The notes beneath the pieces were generated by a model. It was not told the DNA's origin. It was given only the letters and a program-made list of their open reading frames with translations, and did no database searches. Positions 62,460-64,000 of a stretch of 64,000 nt of DNA are shown piece after piece. Within the stretch, counting starts at the first letter, position 1. Every line of letters starts with the position of its first letter. The stretch is from an uncultured Apibacter sp. (lineage in GTDB: Bacteria; Bacteroidota; Bacteroidia; Flavobacteriales; Weeksellaceae), in the NCBI GenBank assembly GCA_945280365.1, contig CALYQD010000010.1, positions 1 to 64,000 of the forward strand, given 5' to 3'. A program made the translations under genes and the position numbers.

Positions 62460-64000
62460 ATGAATCAAAATACTCAATATACCGAGGATAATATCAAAAC
62501 TCTCGAATGGCAGGAGCATATACGTATCCGTCCTGGAATGTATATTGGGAAATTAGGTGACGGCTCTTCTCCGGACGATGGTATTTATATTCTCTTAAAA
62601 GAGATTATAGATAATTCCATTGATGAATATGTAATGGGAGCCGGAAAAAAAATTGATCTTCACCTTGAAAATAATATTATAAAAATAAGAGACTACGGAA
62701 GAGGAATTCCCCTGGGAAAAATGGTAGATGCTGTTTCCAAGATGAATACAGGAGGAAAATATGATTCCAGAGCTTTTAAAAAATCTGTAGGATTAAACGG
62801 TGTAGGGACAAAGGCCGTGAATGCATTGTCTTCTTATTTCAAAGTAAAATCCGTTCGTGATGGATTTTCAAGATATGCAGAATTTTCACAAGGAGTTATT
62901 ACGATCGAAAGTCCTGAAACTGAATCTAAAGAAAGAAAAGGTACTGAAATTTCTTTTGAACCTGATTCTACCATATTTGGGAATTTTAAGTTTAGAAAAG
63001 AATACATAGACAAAATGCTTAAAAATTATGTCTATCTCAATCCTGGACTAAAAATTTTCTTTAATGGAGAAGAATATTATTCGGAAAATGGTTTACAAGA
63101 CCTTCTTCAAGACAACATAGAAGGAGAAACTATTTATCCCATTATACATTTAAAAGATGAGGATATAGAAATAGCTTGCACGCATAGCGAACGTTCACAA
63201 TCCGAAGCTTATTTTTCATTCGTAAATGGGCAACATACAACTCAAGGAGGAACTCATTTAAATGCATTTAAAGAAGCGTTTGTAAAAACTATACGCGAAT
63301 TCTATAATAAGAATTATGATGCTTCCGATATTAGAAAATCAATAATAGCCGCAGTTTCAATTAAAATTATTGAACCAGTTTTCGAGTCACAAACCAAAAC
63401 TAAATTGGGAAGTAGCGAAATGGGGCCTGATTTACCTACGATTCGTACATTTATGAATGATTTTCTAAAAAAGCACTTAGATAATTTCTTACATAAAAAT
63501 CCTGAGGTAGCAGAAGTATTACAAAAAAAAATAATAATTTCCGAAAAAGAACGAAAAGAGCTTTCAGGAATTCAAAAATTAGCAAGAGAAAGAGCAAAAA
63601 AAGTAAGTTTACATAACAAAAAATTAAGAGATTGTCGCCAACATTATAATGATCAAAAATCTCAACGGAAACTTGAAACTACTATATTTATTACAGAGGG
63701 TGATTCAGCCTCTGGGTCTATAACAAAAAGTAGAGATGTTGAAACGCAAGCCGTATTCAGCTTACGTGGAAAACCATTAAACAGTTACGGACTTACTAAA
63801 AAAATTGTATATGAAAACGAAGAATTCAATCTTCTACAATCAGCCTTAAATATTGAAATTAGTTTAGAAGACTTACGATATAATAATGTTGTCATAGCAA
63901 CTGATGCTGATGTTGACGGAATGCATATTAGGCTTCTTATGATTACATTTTTCTTACAATTTTTCCCTGATTTAATTAAGAATGGACATTTGTATATACT
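62460..64000 (+). CDS. parE: DNA topoisomerase IV subunit B (ParE), 5' part
   Basis: The first 513 codons are open to the window end. The GHKL ATPase domain has [28 protein letters not shown] and [15 protein letters not shown]. The transducer domain has [12 protein letters not shown], and the Toprim domain has the TEGDSASGS and [10 protein letters not shown] motifs. The start [41 protein letters not shown] is typical of flavobacterial ParE rather than GyrB. With ParC it unlinks daughter chromosomes. parC is expected beyond the window. Confidence 0.9.
   Translation, partial: MNQNTQYTEDNIKTLEWQEHIRIRPGMYIGKLGDGSSPDDGIYILLKEIIDNSIDEYVMGAGKKIDLHLENNIIKIRDYGRGIPLGKMVDAVSKMNTGGKYDSRAFKKSVGLNGVGTKAVNALSSYFKVKSVRDGFSRYAEFSQGVITIESPETESKERKGTEISFEPDSTIFGNFKFRKEYIDKMLKNYVYLNPGLKIFFNGEEYYSENGLQDLLQDNIEGETIYPIIHLKDEDIEIACTHSERSQSEAYFSFVNGQHTTQGGTHLNAFKEAFVKTIREFYNKNYDASDIRKSIIAAVSIKIIEPVFESQTKTKLGSSEMGPDLPTIRTFMNDFLKKHLDNFLHKNPEVAEVLQKKIIISEKERKELSGIQKLARERAKKVSLHNKKLRDCRQHYNDQKSQRKLETTIFITEGDSASGSITKSRDVETQAVFSLRGKPLNSYGLTKKIVYENEEFNLLQSALNIEISLEDLRYNNVVIATDADVDGMHIRLLMITFFLQFFPDLIKNGHLYI

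Noticed and set aside
1..64000. CRISPR arrays, tRNA or rRNA genes, intact insertion sequences
   Set aside because: No regularly spaced repeats, no tRNA-like T-loop and acceptor patterns, no rRNA segments and no intact transposase frames were seen by eye.

Overview
The window comes from a very AT-rich member of the Bacteroidota, most likely a flavobacterium of the Weeksellaceae type. Three things point there: a giant surface protein ending in a type IX secretion (T9SS type B) sorting domain, many genes preceded by the Bacteroidota promoter box TAnnTTTG, and housekeeping proteins of flavobacterial type (Obg, ParE, Ppk1, SurE, RseP). Low GC, many decayed genes and abundant surface polysaccharide genes suggest a host-associated bacterium. 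A bee-gut Apibacter-like organism would fit, but that is inference.

Region 1 (about 1-13 kb) is an accessory region in decay. Positions 1-4.2 kb hold the remains of an Rhs polymorphic-toxin locus. Two fragments of the Rhs core can be read, but no intact toxin. Around them sit immunity-like genes: a DUF7832-like protein, an unknown 148-residue protein, a tandem pair of NTF2-fold immunity-like proteins, and three stop-ridden copies of one further family. Further on come a small secreted TonB-C-like protein, two paralogous XRE regulators (5.2-5.6 and 12.4-12.8 kb), a broken type I restriction HsdR N-terminus, and remnants of an integrase and an excisionase-like HTH protein. Intact genes here include a divergent metallo-hydrolase/HxlR pair, a divergent YciI/LysR pair and a DUF4304-like protein.

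Region 2 (13-33 kb) is mostly core genome: MATE efflux, a CDF cation transporter, a DegT/DnrJ aminotransferase, the 1685-residue T9SS repeat protein, an HMA-domain protein, MarR, PdxY, HtrA protease, Obg, Adk, Hpt, a universal stress protein, RseP and an OmpA-family protein. Several rho-independent terminators and TAnnTTTG boxes mark transcription units and decide several start codons.

Region 3 (33-49 kb) is an exopolysaccharide or capsule locus, all on the minus strand. It reads from a Wza-like export lipoprotein and a Wzc-like tyrosine autokinase through a Wzx flippase, GT14 and GT2 glycosyltransferases, two Wzy/ligase-type membrane proteins, a WcaJ-type initiating sugar transferase and three GT4 glycosyltransferases. 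The spacers between its genes are long, very AT-rich and empty.

Region 4 (49-64 kb) holds a Ppx-Ppk1 polyphosphate operon, a Prc-type tail-specific protease, SurE, a broken unidentified gene, a MalY/PatB C-S lyase, a FecCD/FecE-type iron-complex importer without its binding protein, a GlcD-like FAD oxidase, an ECF sigma factor with a probable anti-sigma partner, and the 5' part of parE, which runs off the window end. No rRNA, tRNA, CRISPR array or intact insertion sequence was found.
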